Assembly (NCBI GenBank): GCA_020634795.1
Contig: JACKAZ010000003.1
Span: 341,909-405,908, forward strand
Direction of reading: 5' to 3'
Length of the DNA: 64,000 nt
Origin: Ardenticatenales bacterium
Lineage (GTDB): Bacteria > Chloroflexota > Anaerolineae > Ardenticatenales > Ardenticatenaceae
The position numbers were made by a program, and so were the translations under genes. The stretch's first letter is position 1; each line of letters starts with the position of its first letter. Below, piece by piece: positions 44,697 through 54,076 of this stretch. The notes below the pieces were generated by a model. That model worked only from the letters and a program-made list of their open reading frames with translations. It was not told the origin of the DNA and ran no database searches.

Positions 44697-45689
44697 ATGG
44701 ACGTTCCATTCTGGGCATGGGCAGCCTTCATCGGTTTTGTGCTGCTGATGCTGTTCCTCGACCTGTTCGTCTTTCACCGCAAAGCGCACCGTGTCAGCCT
44801 GCAAGAAGCGGCGGCATGGACCGTTTTCTGGGTGAGCTTGGCGATCATCTTTTGCATCGGCCTCTACTTCATCGAGGGGAAGCGGGTGGCGCTGGAATTC
44901 TTAAGCGGCTATCTGCTCGAAGAATCGCTCAGCGTCGACAACATCTTCGTCTTCGTGCTGATCTTCTCCTATTTCCGCGTCCCGGCGGAATATCAGCACC
45001 GCGTGCTCTTCTGGGGCATCTTAACGGCGGTGGTGCTGCGCGGGCTGATGATTCTGCTTGGCACGACCTTGGTCGTGCGTTTCAGCTTCCTCTTGGCGAT
45101 CTTCGGCGCTTTCTTGGTCTACACCGGCATTCGCATGTTCCGCCATGATGACCACGTCTCCGTCGATCCGGATTCGAACATCGCGGTACGGCTTCTGCGC
45201 CGTATCATGCCCGTGACCGATCGTTACCATGGCACCAAATTCTTCATCCATCAGAATGGGGTGCGGATGGCGACTCCGCTGCTGGTGGTCTTGGTGCTGA
45301 TCGAGACGAGCGATGTGATCTTTGCGATCGATTCGATCCCGGCCGTGCTCGGCATCACCCAAGATCCTTTCATCGTCTTCACCTCGAACATCTTTGCGAT
45401 TCTGGGGCTGCGAGCGCTCTACTTTTTGGTGGCGGGGATCATCGACCGCTTCCACTACCTGCAACAGGGTTTGGCGATTGTGCTCACCTTCGTGGGGGTG
45501 AAGATGCTGGCGGAAACCTTCGCGCCGTGGGTGATGGGCCACGAGTTCCACATGCCGATCGAACTGTCGCTGGGTGTGATCGCGGTAACGTTGGTCTCGT
45601 CGGTCGTGCTCTCGCTGATGCGCCCGAAAGTGCCGACGCTGGAACGGGTGCCACAGCCAACGGCTGAGGCGCACGAGCTGGGGGGGTGA
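44697..45689 (+). CDS. TerC/Alx family membrane protein (probable manganese exporter)
   Basis: A 330-aa polytopic membrane protein of the TerC/Alx family. Hallmark acidic residues lie in LEESLSVDNIFVF and ETSDVIFAIDSIPA. About nine hydrophobic segments. An AGGGAG box precedes the ATG. The Mn-sensing riboswitch upstream supports a role in manganese export or metallation of exported enzymes rather than tellurium resistance. Confidence 0.92.
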   Translation: MDVPFWAWAAFIGFVLLMLFLDLFVFHRKAHRVSLQEAAAWTVFWVSLAIIFCIGLYFIEGKRVALEFLSGYLLEESLSVDNIFVFVLIFSYFRVPAEYQHRVLFWGILTAVVLRGLMILLGTTLVVRFSFLLAIFGAFLVYTGIRMFRHDDHVSVDPDSNIAVRLLRRIMPVTDRYHGTKFFIHQNGVRMATPLLVVLVLIETSDVIFAIDSIPAVLGITQDPFIVFTSNIFAILGLRALYFLVAGIIDRFHYLQQGLAIVLTFVGVKMLAETFAPWVMGHEFHMPIELSLGVIAVTLVSSVVLSLMRPKVPTLERVPQPTAEAHELGG

Positions 45690-46004
45690 GGCGTGGCGGT
45701 GGAAGCACACCAGAGCCGTCAGGCACGACGGCGCACCACGGAATGAAAGTAGTGCGTGACGATGTGGGCGTGTGAGGGTGAACGGCCTGGCCAAGCCGTG
45801 AACCATCAAGGGAAAGGCGAGGCTACCCTGCCCGATGCCCCCCACCATGGCCGCTACGATTGATAGACCCATGGCGCGGCGACTTCTGCAACCCGGCCTA
45901 TTTTCAGGGCAGGTTGGGGGCCGTGAAGTGCGAATCGGGAAATGGGTCGTTCGCAAAGCCGATTCGCGCGGCGCCCTCGCACGGCACGGGTTCTGAACTC
46001 AGTC
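45690..46004. other. Intergenic region with repeat B
   Basis: No gene supported over 315 bases; holds repeat B copy 2 (45727-45820). Confidence 0.5.
45727..45820 (+). repeat. Dispersed repeat B, copy 2
   Basis: Shares GCGCACCAC, AATGAAAGT, CGTGACGA, GGGTG and ATCAAGGG in the same order as 8282-8376. Confidence 0.5.
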
Positions 46005-46340
46005 CTATTCCTCCGGCGCGATCTCGAATTCCAGTGGAAAGCCCTGCTCGCGGGCGGCATATTGCACACGAAAGACCTTTTCCTGTGCCTCTTTCAAAGG
46101 CAGCGTCGCCACGTAGGCGCTGCCTTTGGTATGCGTTTCCCACGCGATCAGTTCGGCCCGCGCCTGCTCCACCCCAAAGACGATCACGAGCGAGATAATC
46201 ACGAACTCGAAGGTGGTGACGTCGTCGTTAAGGATTGTGACGCGATACAACTTTTCCAACTCTTCGTCGGACTGGGTGACCAGATCGATATCGATGGTGG
46301 GTCGGGCTGGCGCGTCGACCGTGTCGTGGGGCATAGTCAT
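46005..46340 (-). CDS. clpS: ATP-dependent Clp protease adaptor ClpS
   Basis: A 111-aa adaptor that hands N-degron substrates to ClpAP or ClpCP. The ClpS core is seen as YRVTILNDDVTTFEFVI with the NDD and T substrate-pocket residues, then HTKGSAYVAT with the HxxG. The N-terminal 25 residues are a flexible tail. Start is at the ATG ending 46340; a second ATG is two codons on. It lies 20 bases after the site-2 protease gene on the same strand, hence likely one operon. Confidence 0.92.
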   Translation of the reverse strand: MTMPHDTVDAPARPTIDIDLVTQSDEELEKLYRVTILNDDVTTFEFVIISLVIVFGVEQARAELIAWETHTKGSAYVATLPLKEAQEKVFRVQYAAREQGFPLEFEIAPEE

Positions 46341-46360
46341 GGCTCTATCCAAAGGCGCGA

Positions 46361-47053
46361 TCAAAGGGACGCACAGGCAAGCATGTTGGGGGGCGAGTAG
46401 TGGATGAAGGCCCACCACGCCTCGCAGGCGATGGGCTGTATGATATTGCTCAGGATGCCGAGTTGCAAGAAGCGATCCAGCAGAATCACCCCGAAAAAGA
46501 AGATCAAGAGCGGAATTTCGAGCTTGGCTGAAAAGTAGAACCATCGTTCCGGCAGGAAGGCGTTGAGGACGCGCGAGCCATCCAGCGGGCCGAACGGAAT
46601 CATGTTGAAGGCGGCCAGTGCGATGTTGAGGTAGAAGAAGAGCGCCGCAAATTCGCCCCACGAGATCAGAAGCGGCCCCATACGCTCTGCGGTGAAGGGG
46701 AAGAGCTTCAGTTGGAGGGGGATCGCAATCAGCAGCGCGAGGATGATGTTGGTGACCGGCCCCGCAATTCCCACGATGCCCATTCCTACTTTGGGCGAGA
46801 CCCCTTTGAAGCGCATCGGATCGATCGGTACCGGCTTGCCCCAACCCAACCCCACCGTCAGCATCAACAGCGTTCCCCACTTCTCCAGATGCTTGATCGG
46901 GTTGAGCGTCAAGCGGCCCAATTCGCGTGCGGTGTTGTCCCCCAGCACGGTGGCCGCCAGCGCGTGGGCCGCTTCGTGCAGGGTGAAGCTGATCAGAAAT
47001 GAGATGATGAGGTAGACGAACAGCGCGGGATCTGCCAAACCGACGAGTAACAT
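46361..47053 (-). CDS. Site-2 protease family membrane metalloprotease (M50)
   Basis: A 230-aa intramembrane zinc protease. HEAAH (about residue 26) is the zinc motif in the second helix; the third ligand region is FNMIPFGPLDGSRVL, matching NPxPxxDG. About six hydrophobic segments and no PDZ domain. It may cut membrane-bound regulators. A perfect terminator hairpin lies 30-53 bases upstream of its ATG, in its leader. Confidence 0.88.
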   Translation of the reverse strand: MLLVGLADPALFVYLIISFLISFTLHEAAHALAATVLGDNTARELGRLTLNPIKHLEKWGTLLMLTVGLGWGKPVPIDPMRFKGVSPKVGMGIVGIAGPVTNIILALLIAIPLQLKLFPFTAERMGPLLISWGEFAALFFYLNIALAAFNMIPFGPLDGSRVLNAFLPERWFYFSAKLEIPLLIFFFGVILLDRFLQLGILSNIIQPIACEAWWAFIHYSPPNMLACASL

Positions 47054-47082
47054 GGTATGATTATTCTTGATGGTGCTTGCAG

Positions 47083-47106
47083 AAAAAAGCGGAGCCGTGG
47101 CTCCGC
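47083..47106 (-). terminator. Intrinsic terminator in the leader of the M50 gene
   Basis: GCGGAGCC pairs with GGCTCCGC around two bases and, on the minus strand, is followed by TTTTTT. A second small hairpin, AGTAGG/CCTACT, lies just upstream (47111-47127). No minus-strand gene precedes it, so it ends a small RNA or acts as an attenuator. Confidence 0.7.
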
Positions 47107-47224
47107 GCTCAGTAGGCTAATCCTACTCACTACGGCTTAACAGGCAAACGCTGTGGCAAGCAGGGGGTGCCAGCGACCGCTGTCTGCGGCTATTTCAAGA
47201 CGACCACCAGACAAGGAGAAGCGC

Positions 47225-47698
47225 ATGGCTATCATCAACCCGAACGACTTTAACGACGCGATCCGGCTGTTGCTTGACGAGACCTTCGACCACGTACATG
47301 GCCTCTTTCTGGATCGCAACACTTCTTTCTTCGAGACGTTGGCCACGATCAGTGCCGATGAGGCCTCGCGCCCGGTCGGTGGGCGCTGCGCCACGTTGGC
47401 CGCGCAGGTGAAGCACACCGCCTTCTACCTTGATGTCTCCCTGCAATTCATGCGCGGCCCCGCACCCACCGATATCGACTGGGACGAGATTTGGCGCACC
47501 GTGAGCATGGTAACCGACGACGAATGGCGGACGATTCAAGGCGAATTGCGGGCCGCTTACGATCGTGCCCTCGCCTTCCTGAACGAGCCGAGGGAAGATT
47601 ACGATGTGGACCAACTGGCGGGCCGTATGGCGCTCATCGTCCACAGCGCCTATCACTTGGGCGAACTGCGCCAAGCGCTTTGCACCTTGCAGGGTTGA
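47225..47698 (+). CDS. DinB-like four-helix protein
   Basis: A 157-aa DinB/YfiT-like protein. AAGGAG precedes the ATG. Metal-ligand histidines are seen in VKHTAFYLDV (first His) and VHSAYHLGELRQAL (the C-terminal HxxxxH). DinB-like proteins are often metal-dependent thiol transferases or stress proteins. It starts the operon with the epimerase gene, whose ATG directly follows its stop. Confidence 0.8.
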   Translation: MAIINPNDFNDAIRLLLDETFDHVHGLFLDRNTSFFETLATISADEASRPVGGRCATLAAQVKHTAFYLDVSLQFMRGPAPTDIDWDEIWRTVSMVTDDEWRTIQGELRAAYDRALAFLNEPREDYDVDQLAGRMALIVHSAYHLGELRQALCTLQG

Positions 47699-48706
47699 AT
47701 GATGCGACTCCTCATGATTGGCGGAACCCTCTTTCTGGGGCGGCACATCGTCGAGGCGGCGCTGGCCGCAGGCCACGAGGTCACGATGTTCAACCGTGGC
47801 CGCACCAACGACGATCTCTTCCCCTCGGTCGAGCGGATACGGGGTGACCGCAACCACGATCTGGATCGGCTGGTGGGACGACGGTGGGACGTGGTCATCG
47901 ACACCTGTGGCTACTTGCCCGCCCAACTTCATGCCGCCGCGATGGCGCTGCGTGAGGCCGTTTCGCTCTACATTTTCATCTCCAGCATCAGCGTCTACGA
48001 CTGGCCGATCCCGTTCGGTGCGGATGAAACGGCAGCATTGGCCACGATGGATGAGGCGTTGGCCGACCGCTTCGACGTCGAGCATTACGGGGCGCTGAAG
48101 GCACGCTGCGAGCGGGCGCTGACCGCGCTGATGGGGGAGCGGGCGCTGAACGTGCGCGCCGGGCTGCTGATCGGCCCCTACGATCCGACGGGGCGACTGG
48201 GCTACTGGATCGACCGGGTCGCGGATGGGGGCGAGATGCTCGTGCCCGGGCGGTTGGATCGCACGCTGCAACTGATCGACACGCGGGATGTGGCGGGGTG
48301 GCTGCTGCGGATGGGGAGCGAACAGCGCGGCGGCACCTTCAATGTGACAGGGCCAGTACGGCCGCTGACCATGGACCGCCTGCTCTCCGATATTGCCGCC
48401 GTGACGGGTAGCGACCCGCAGCGCTGCGTGGTGGATGAGGCGTTCCTGTTGGCGAACGAAGTCCAGCCCTTCAACGAACTACCGCTCTGGCTGCCCGCCG
48501 ACCAAGCGGGGATGTTGAACGTCGATATTGGCCGTGCCGTGGCGGCGGGGCTGAGCTTTCGACCGCTCCGCGACTCTGTTGCCGATATCGCTGCATGGCA
48601 GCGTGAAAACCAAGCAAAAGCTACGCTTGCCAGTGGCATCACCATGGGGTCGACGCTGTCCCGGCAGCGCGAAGCCACGCTGCTGGCGGCCTATCGCGAC
48701 CGCTAA
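47699..48706 (+). CDS. NAD-dependent epimerase/dehydratase family protein
   Basis: A 335-aa extended short-chain-dehydrogenase-like protein. GGTLFLGRHIVEAAL is the NAD-binding glycine motif, and YGALK supplies the catalytic Tyr and Lys. ISSISVYD is the conserved Ser region. The sub-group, with FNRGRTNDDLFP, is common next to DinB-like genes in Chloroflexota and Actinobacteria. Substrate unknown. Two ATGs in a row at the start (47699, 47702). Confidence 0.88.
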   Translation: MMRLLMIGGTLFLGRHIVEAALAAGHEVTMFNRGRTNDDLFPSVERIRGDRNHDLDRLVGRRWDVVIDTCGYLPAQLHAAAMALREAVSLYIFISSISVYDWPIPFGADETAALATMDEALADRFDVEHYGALKARCERALTALMGERALNVRAGLLIGPYDPTGRLGYWIDRVADGGEMLVPGRLDRTLQLIDTRDVAGWLLRMGSEQRGGTFNVTGPVRPLTMDRLLSDIAAVTGSDPQRCVVDEAFLLANEVQPFNELPLWLPADQAGMLNVDIGRAVAAGLSFRPLRDSVADIAAWQRENQAKATLASGITMGSTLSRQREATLLAAYRDR

Positions 48707-48747
48707 CGTGGCCCCGCAATCCATGCGATGCCACGCCCGGTGCGCCC

Positions 48748-49824
48748 TCACTGATAGATGATCACGTTCGGCGTAAAATCCATGTAGACGTGGCCCGGAT
48801 GCAGCGCCGCCCCCAACGCTTCGGCTTCGGTCATGACGGGATCGTCCCATCGGTAAAAGAGCTTGTAGCCCGCGTACTCCACATCATCGTAAATGAAGGA
48901 GTTGTATTTGCCGAGCTTCTGCCACGCCGTGCCCCAGCCGTCGGCGGTGATCACCATGTCGACCTTGTAGATTTGCTCCAACTCTTCTTTGTTTTTGATC
49001 ATGCTCAGCAAAAACTGGTGCAGAATCAGAACACGCCGACCGGGGATATCGTTCTCCACCATGTAGTCGCGCATCGCCTGCTGCACCTCGTTGACCTCTT
49101 GCGCGGTGACATAGCCGGGGGGCTGGCCGGGCTTCTCTTGTCCTGGCTCACGCATGGCGAATTCGGGGTCGAACGCTAGGTGGACGTTATCATATTTGAG
49201 CCATTTGAAGGCGCGGGCCATCGCCTCCTGCGGGGTCAGGTTGCCGATCTGCACATCCAGCACCACCGCGAAGCCCCGCTCTTGGGCCGCGTTGATATAG
49301 GCTTCGACTATCTCATCGTCTAGGAAGCCCAAGAAACTATTGTCTTCGTTTTGACAGCAGAGCGCCATGCCGTGTACCAGCTCGAAGGCGGGTTGCACAC
49401 CGACCTCGGGGCCGTTGGCATCGTCATAGGCGTCGGCCTGCGTTTGCAAGCGATCGGCCAGTTCATCGAGATCGAATTCACCAAGGATGCCCATGATATC
49501 CACATTGGGACGTCCATAGTAGCTGACCCAGGTGACATTGTGGAGCGGGGAATTGGGCGCGGTCCGTCGTGCGCCCCGCGTCATCCGCGCCTTTACGCTG
49601 CCGCGCGACGCCGGATCGAAGGGATCTACGAGGTAGAGCGACGATGAATTGGCATTGAAATCGTCGAGGCGGACGCCCACGACCTCCTCTTCGCTCGTTT
49701 CCTCGTTTGGCACAGCGGTTGGCTCGCTCTCTTGCAAGGGGGGGGCGGCGAAGGCCGCAGGGAGGGCGGCAACGCTCAACAGTGCCAGGCAAAGCACAAT
49801 CAGCAGGGTGGTTCGTGGTTTCAT
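48748..49824 (-). CDS. Secreted protein, probable TIM-barrel-like enzyme of unknown function
   Basis: A 358-aa exported protein. The signal peptide (about 1-27, ending AFAAPP) supports the ATG at 49824. The mature part carries alternating strands and helices typical of a barrel: VTWVSYYGRPNVDIMG, PAFELVHGMAL, GFAVVLDVQIGNLTP, DNVHLAFDPEFA, VLILHQFLLSMI, VDMVITADGWG, KLFYRWDDP. This resembles glycoside-hydrolase-like barrels, with acidic residues at strand ends, but I cannot name the family. Confidence 0.6.
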   Translation of the reverse strand: MKPRTTLLIVLCLALLSVAALPAAFAAPPLQESEPTAVPNEETSEEEVVGVRLDDFNANSSSLYLVDPFDPASRGSVKARMTRGARRTAPNSPLHNVTWVSYYGRPNVDIMGILGEFDLDELADRLQTQADAYDDANGPEVGVQPAFELVHGMALCCQNEDNSFLGFLDDEIVEAYINAAQERGFAVVLDVQIGNLTPQEAMARAFKWLKYDNVHLAFDPEFAMREPGQEKPGQPPGYVTAQEVNEVQQAMRDYMVENDIPGRRVLILHQFLLSMIKNKEELEQIYKVDMVITADGWGTAWQKLGKYNSFIYDDVEYAGYKLFYRWDDPVMTEAEALGAALHPGHVYMDFTPNVIIYQ

Positions 49825-49932
49825 CGGTGGGAAATTCTTCGTGGCGCAGTGAACTGCGTGGATGGACAGTGGCACGGCCAAGACTGTAGCCACGTTAGGG
49901 CCGGGTGACAAGTGGCAGGGGGTCTACGCAAG

Positions 49933-49970
49933 CGTTGCGCCACCCACAAGTTTGCTGCTTTTATCGGCCT
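49933..49970 (+). repeat. Degenerate copy of repeat A
   Basis: GCGCCACCCACAAGTTTGCTG followed by TTTATCGGCC resembles the 3' half of repeat A. Located between two minus-strand genes. Confidence 0.35.
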
Positions 49971-50025
49971 TGCGACCGCCATGTTGCAAGGCCGACGGCT
50001 GAGGGCTGGTCTCGGCCGTTGGGCG

Positions 50026-50634
50026 TCAACGTGCAAAGGCGGGCGGACTGCCTCCGCCGTCGCAGTAGCTCATCTGCGACGGGTCGTTGATGATGAGTTG
50101 CGGGCGACCGTTGTACTCCGAAATCTGGCCCGTGAGATGGACACATTCCCCCGCAAGTTCTTCCCAGCCCCAATCGAAGCTGACGCCGTAAAAGGTGCTC
50201 CGGTCGGGGGAGAAGTTGATGAAGAAGACGCTGGCGCTTTGCCCCGTGCTGCTGACCACCCCCTCGACACAGCCGCTTTCGCTCAGGTGCAAGTAGGCTT
50301 CGTGCCACGGCCAGCAGCCGACGGGCGCCGCCTCGGACGTGGCTTCGGCCACGCTGACCGTCGTGGCGAGCGCATTGCTGGCCACATCGTCCGTTGCCGC
50401 GTTTTCGGGCGTGGCATCGGCCACGGGCGCCGCTGTGACCAGCACCGTCACGGGCACGGTCACCTGCCGCGTCACTTCGACCGTGCGCTCGGCCTCGACC
50501 GCCACTTCGCGCGTCACCGGCACTTCGCGAGTGACCACTCCCGTGGTCGGCGTGGAAGGCTCTGCGGTCGAACCACATCCAACCATCACGATCACTCCCA
50601 TCAACACGAGCCAACCCAATCGTATGCTCAACAT
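50026..50634 (-). CDS. Lipoprotein with VTREV linker and OB-like domain
   Basis: A 202-aa lipoprotein; lipobox MVGCGS. Residues about 30-65 are a Val/Thr/Arg/Glu repeat linker (VTREVPVTREVAVE) typical of Chloroflexota surface lipoproteins. The C-terminal region (about 145-190; AGECVHLTGQISEYNGRPQL) looks like an OB-type beta-barrel as in nuclease-associated domains. Four Cys may form disulfides. Function unknown. Confidence 0.7.
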   Translation of the reverse strand: MLSIRLGWLVLMGVIVMVGCGSTAEPSTPTTGVVTREVPVTREVAVEAERTVEVTRQVTVPVTVLVTAAPVADATPENAATDDVASNALATTVSVAEATSEAAPVGCWPWHEAYLHLSESGCVEGVVSSTGQSASVFFINFSPDRSTFYGVSFDWGWEELAGECVHLTGQISEYNGRPQLIINDPSQMSYCDGGGSPPAFAR

Positions 50635-50895
50635 CTTTAATACCTCTACGCAAGATCAAGGGTGATACCCAATAAACGGTAGAGAATGAGAAATTGGGGC
50701 GACAGGGGAGCGTTTGAGGGGATGGCGATACCAACGGGGCGGAGTGTGTCCCCAGCGAACCGCGTTTTGACTACGTTGTACGACGCCGCGACGCTATGTC
50801 TGACGGGGGCGCATGGTGAGGAGATGGGGGCGACGTTCGGTCGGTCAGCGGCCTGCCACAAGGTGCAAGACATCCACAATGATCTTTCGCGGCCC

Positions 50896-53094
50896 TTAGC
50901 CTTCCTGCGTGATTCGCTGTTTTAGCGGGACGCGAATAAAAACCGTGGTACCCTCTTCGGCGGAGGTAGATACGGAAAGCGTACCGTCCAGTTCCTCAAT
51001 GCGCTCCGACATGCCGAGCAGACCAAAGTGTTCCTCGCTGACGAAATCGTGGATGTTCCCTTGCCACTCGAAGCCTGCGCCATTATCAGAAATTGAGAGT
51101 CTCAGTTCTCTTTCCGAGCCATCGATGGTAATCACAATGGTATCGGCTCCGGAATGTTGAATGGCATTTCGCACTGCCTCTTGCGTGATGCGGAAGAGGT
51201 GCAAGGTCATCTGATCCGGAAAATCTACCAGCTCGGTTACCAACTCCAGCTCGATATGCGGGTCATCAGGCGGGAGCGAGCTGCGCAACGTGTTAAGATA
51301 CTCTTCAAGCGCACTGATAAAGGCCGATTGCGAGAGTGTGATCGGGCGGATATTTTGAATCACTTCTCTCAAACGGCTGACGATCACGATCAGGTCGTTA
51401 TAGGTAGCGATGAGATCCACATGGGGGGGCGGGTGGCCGTTGGTTGTCGCTGAAGCGGCGACCGGTGAAGTCGTCTTGCCATAAAGCTGAATCTGATAGG
51501 CCAGCCCAATCAAGTCTTGCAGAATGTCATCGTGAAGCTCGCGGGCCAAGCGGCGACGCTCGTCGTTCCGTGCAGATTTCAGTGCCAATTGAGCGGCTTC
51601 CAGTTCACGTTGTCGTGCCCGTAGGCTTTCGACCAACCGCACGTTGTGCGCGGCCACACCGGCATGGCGGCCAATCAGAATAAGGAAGCGTGTCAATGCG
51701 GACGGGCTGCCGTGCTCTGGATACAGGTTGATGAGCAACAGCCCCTGAAGTTCGTTCTGAGAGAGGAGCGGCAGCCAGCCCCCGTGCGCCGCGTTGTCGA
51801 TCAACCATTGTTCATCAGGTTTCAGGCCTTGGGTGTCCCCCAACAATGACGCGAGCTGCTTGGGCTGTTGAGGATAGGGTAAGCGTGCCATAACCTGCAT
51901 TAAGGAGGAGAGCAATAGGGTGTCTGGAACGGCTTGTCGGTTCGCACTTTGCCCGATCAACTGGAGGCTGTTTTCCTGTCGTAGATAGAGCGAGATACTG
52001 GGTAAATCGAGGGCATCGGGCATATCGTGAAGCAAGATCTGTTTAAGGCTTTGCACGTCAAGGGCCAAATTGAGCTTCTTGGATAGCGTCTCCAGCAGCG
52101 TATCGTAGCGCTGACTACGATCATCCCAGACAGAGTCGATGAATCGCTGCACCAAAGTGCGTAGCGGCGCGGCAATGAGGAGCACAACGAGACTCGCTAC
52201 GACAGGGCTGGCCCACGAACTCGCACTCTCGTTCCAAACAAAATCGCCCAATGCGAAAGTGGTCAGATAGCAGCCCGCTAGTAAGGTAAAAAACAAGTAA
52301 TAGGTGGAAAGCCGACGCGCGATCACATCACGACCCACGTCTCTATTTGTGGTCGATCCGTAGAGGTAGGTGACGGGGCTTAGCAAGAGCCAAGGAAAGG
52401 CCCATTCGGCGGGTAAAGCAAAAGGAGCATTGAGTAGGCTAGGAATGAGGGCGAGGACGCATAGCGGGGTAAAGGCTAAGACAGAGCCAAGTAGGAAGGG
52501 TAATCGGATACGGTCACGCTTTGCCATTGATTCGTCGCTGCGATACGCCCATATCAGCGTGAGGATGATGGTGACGATGGTGATGATGATGTTCAGCAGT
52601 ACAAGCTCGTACCACCTCGTAATCGACGATGTGAATCTGCCGTTGAGGAAGAGGTGGTCCAGCAGAGGCAAGGAGAGGAAGGTGGCCACCACAAGCTCGA
52701 TGGCAAGAAATACCCGATAGGGGGAGCGTCGGCTCTGGGGATCCAATTGGAAGGCCATGAGAACGGGAGCCGACCAGATCAAGTGAATTACAAAGAGTTG
52801 AGTCCCTGCTCTATTGCCGAGAGAGGAGAGTTGACCGGACGAAAGCGCGCCAGAGAGCAGCAAAAAGAAGATCGCTGCGAGGCGCGGGCGCTCCATTAGC
52901 CAGACCACTACCCCGAAGAAGACGAAGCCACTCGCAACAATAATCGGTAGCGCATTTGTCAACGGGGGAAGACATATGAGTGGGCCGGACACATCTTGAC
53001 AGGCAATGGCCGAAGTTTCGATCCACGACCAGCCAACCAAAAGCAGCGCCATTAGACTCGCGACGGCTAACGTAGCGTTAGAGAAAAGCTTCAC
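50896..53094 (-). CDS. ComP-like membrane sensor histidine kinase
   Basis: A 732-aa kinase. I place the start at the GTG ending at 53094, eight bases after GAAGG and overlapping the polyprenyl synthase by 17 bases. The N-terminal half holds about ten hydrophobic segments, the layout of ComP-type sensors. A GAF-like region follows (about 340-480). HisKA_3 has RRLARELHDDILQDL with H521 as the phosphate acceptor; the ATPase domain has EAVRNAIQHSGA, SDNGAGF and FGLLGMSERI. The NarL-type regulator at 54665 is its probable partner. The ligand is likely the modified peptide encoded at 54064. Confidence 0.82.
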   Translation of the reverse strand: MKLFSNATLAVASLMALLLVGWSWIETSAIACQDVSGPLICLPPLTNALPIIVASGFVFFGVVVWLMERPRLAAIFFLLLSGALSSGQLSSLGNRAGTQLFVIHLIWSAPVLMAFQLDPQSRRSPYRVFLAIELVVATFLSLPLLDHLFLNGRFTSSITRWYELVLLNIIITIVTIILTLIWAYRSDESMAKRDRIRLPFLLGSVLAFTPLCVLALIPSLLNAPFALPAEWAFPWLLLSPVTYLYGSTTNRDVGRDVIARRLSTYYLFFTLLAGCYLTTFALGDFVWNESASSWASPVVASLVVLLIAAPLRTLVQRFIDSVWDDRSQRYDTLLETLSKKLNLALDVQSLKQILLHDMPDALDLPSISLYLRQENSLQLIGQSANRQAVPDTLLLSSLMQVMARLPYPQQPKQLASLLGDTQGLKPDEQWLIDNAAHGGWLPLLSQNELQGLLLINLYPEHGSPSALTRFLILIGRHAGVAAHNVRLVESLRARQRELEAAQLALKSARNDERRRLARELHDDILQDLIGLAYQIQLYGKTTSPVAASATTNGHPPPHVDLIATYNDLIVIVSRLREVIQNIRPITLSQSAFISALEEYLNTLRSSLPPDDPHIELELVTELVDFPDQMTLHLFRITQEAVRNAIQHSGADTIVITIDGSERELRLSISDNGAGFEWQGNIHDFVSEEHFGLLGMSERIEELDGTLSVSTSAEEGTTVFIRVPLKQRITQEG

Positions 53095-54076
53095 CTGAGA
53101 GACCTTCGATCTCCGATAGCGGGAATATCTGATCAAGCAACCGTTTCAACAGATCAGGTTGGGGGCAGTCGGCTTCTGCCAGGGCATCACACGCCTGCTG
53201 TCGATGAATCTTTGCGATGACGGCCACATAGGCAGGGGCGCCCCAGTCTGTCAGTTGTTGCCTTAGTTCGACCAGCGCCTCTTCATTCCCCTGTGCGACC
53301 GATTCCAAGATGAGCTGGAGCTGCGCCCATTCACGTTCGGAGATGACGGTACGTGCAAAGCAGAGTGGCAAACTGCTCATGGCAACATTCAAGGGCTTGG
53401 CTCCGTTCACGGACCACATATCTTTGAAATCGTCCGCGACTTGGATCAAGATGCCTAGACGTTCCCCAAAGTATTGATAAGCAGCGGCCTGTTCGGGCGA
53501 AACGTTGGCCAGTACGCTCCCGAACCCTGCACTCCAACCGAGCAAAGTTCCGGATTTGGCATGTGCTTGTGCGAGCCACCGCTCCGCTGTCGCCACGCTC
53601 GTAGTCGCCGCACTCATCTCCCAATCTGCATACTGACCCCGACTCGCCTCCCACAAAATCCGTGGAAGTTCGAGGGTTACGTCCGCTGCTCTCAATTCTG
53701 GGTAATATGTCGTTAGCAAATTTTGAGCCTTGAACAAAAGCCCGAGGCCAATGCTGACTTCGGGACGACACGGGCGACAGCCCTCATCTTGGATGTCATC
53801 GAAGTACTTGGCTGCCAGATAGAGATGTTGCCATGCGGCAGAAGCGGCCGTTACTCGCTGAGGATCCCCTCCTGCCGCTTCGCACACCACTTGGGGCAGC
53901 ATGGCAATGCTCGGCCACGTAGCCGCACGCCACAGGGGCAGCCATGCGTCGAACAATGTCGACGCAAAGGGATCATCCATGACCGTAAGGGAATCGGCGA
54001 TGACCAATTCCCTTACGGCCGCCAGTCGATCGTCAAGGGGATGACTGGTAAGGGGTTCGGTAACTATTGGGCGCAC
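53078..54076 (-). CDS. Polyprenyl synthase-like peptide prenyltransferase (ComQ-like)
   Basis: A 332-aa all-helical isoprenyl transferase fold. The two Asp-rich motifs are DDIQD (D93) and DDFKD (D215), which bind Mg and diphosphate. FPP/GGPP synthases share the fold, but the second motif context IQVADDFKDMW and the setting differ. The gene lies between a small peptide gene and a membrane kinase, the comQ-comX-comP order in Bacillus. Start GTG at 54076 overlaps the peptide stop by 13 bases. It probably attaches a farnesyl or geranyl group to the peptide; a carotenoid or quinone role is the alternative. Confidence 0.72.
   Translation of the reverse strand: MRPIVTEPLTSHPLDDRLAAVRELVIADSLTVMDDPFASTLFDAWLPLWRAATWPSIAMLPQVVCEAAGGDPQRVTAASAAWQHLYLAAKYFDDIQDEGCRPCRPEVSIGLGLLFKAQNLLTTYYPELRAADVTLELPRILWEASRGQYADWEMSAATTSVATAERWLAQAHAKSGTLLGWSAGFGSVLANVSPEQAAAYQYFGERLGILIQVADDFKDMWSVNGAKPLNVAMSSLPLCFARTVISEREWAQLQLILESVAQGNEEALVELRQQLTDWGAPAYVAVIAKIHRQQACDALAEADCPQPDLLKRLLDQIFPLSEIEGLSGEAFL

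Noticed and set aside
49961..50734. 257-aa frame overlapping the VTREV lipoprotein
   Set aside because: The other frame has a signal peptide, lipobox and repeat linker; this one has none.
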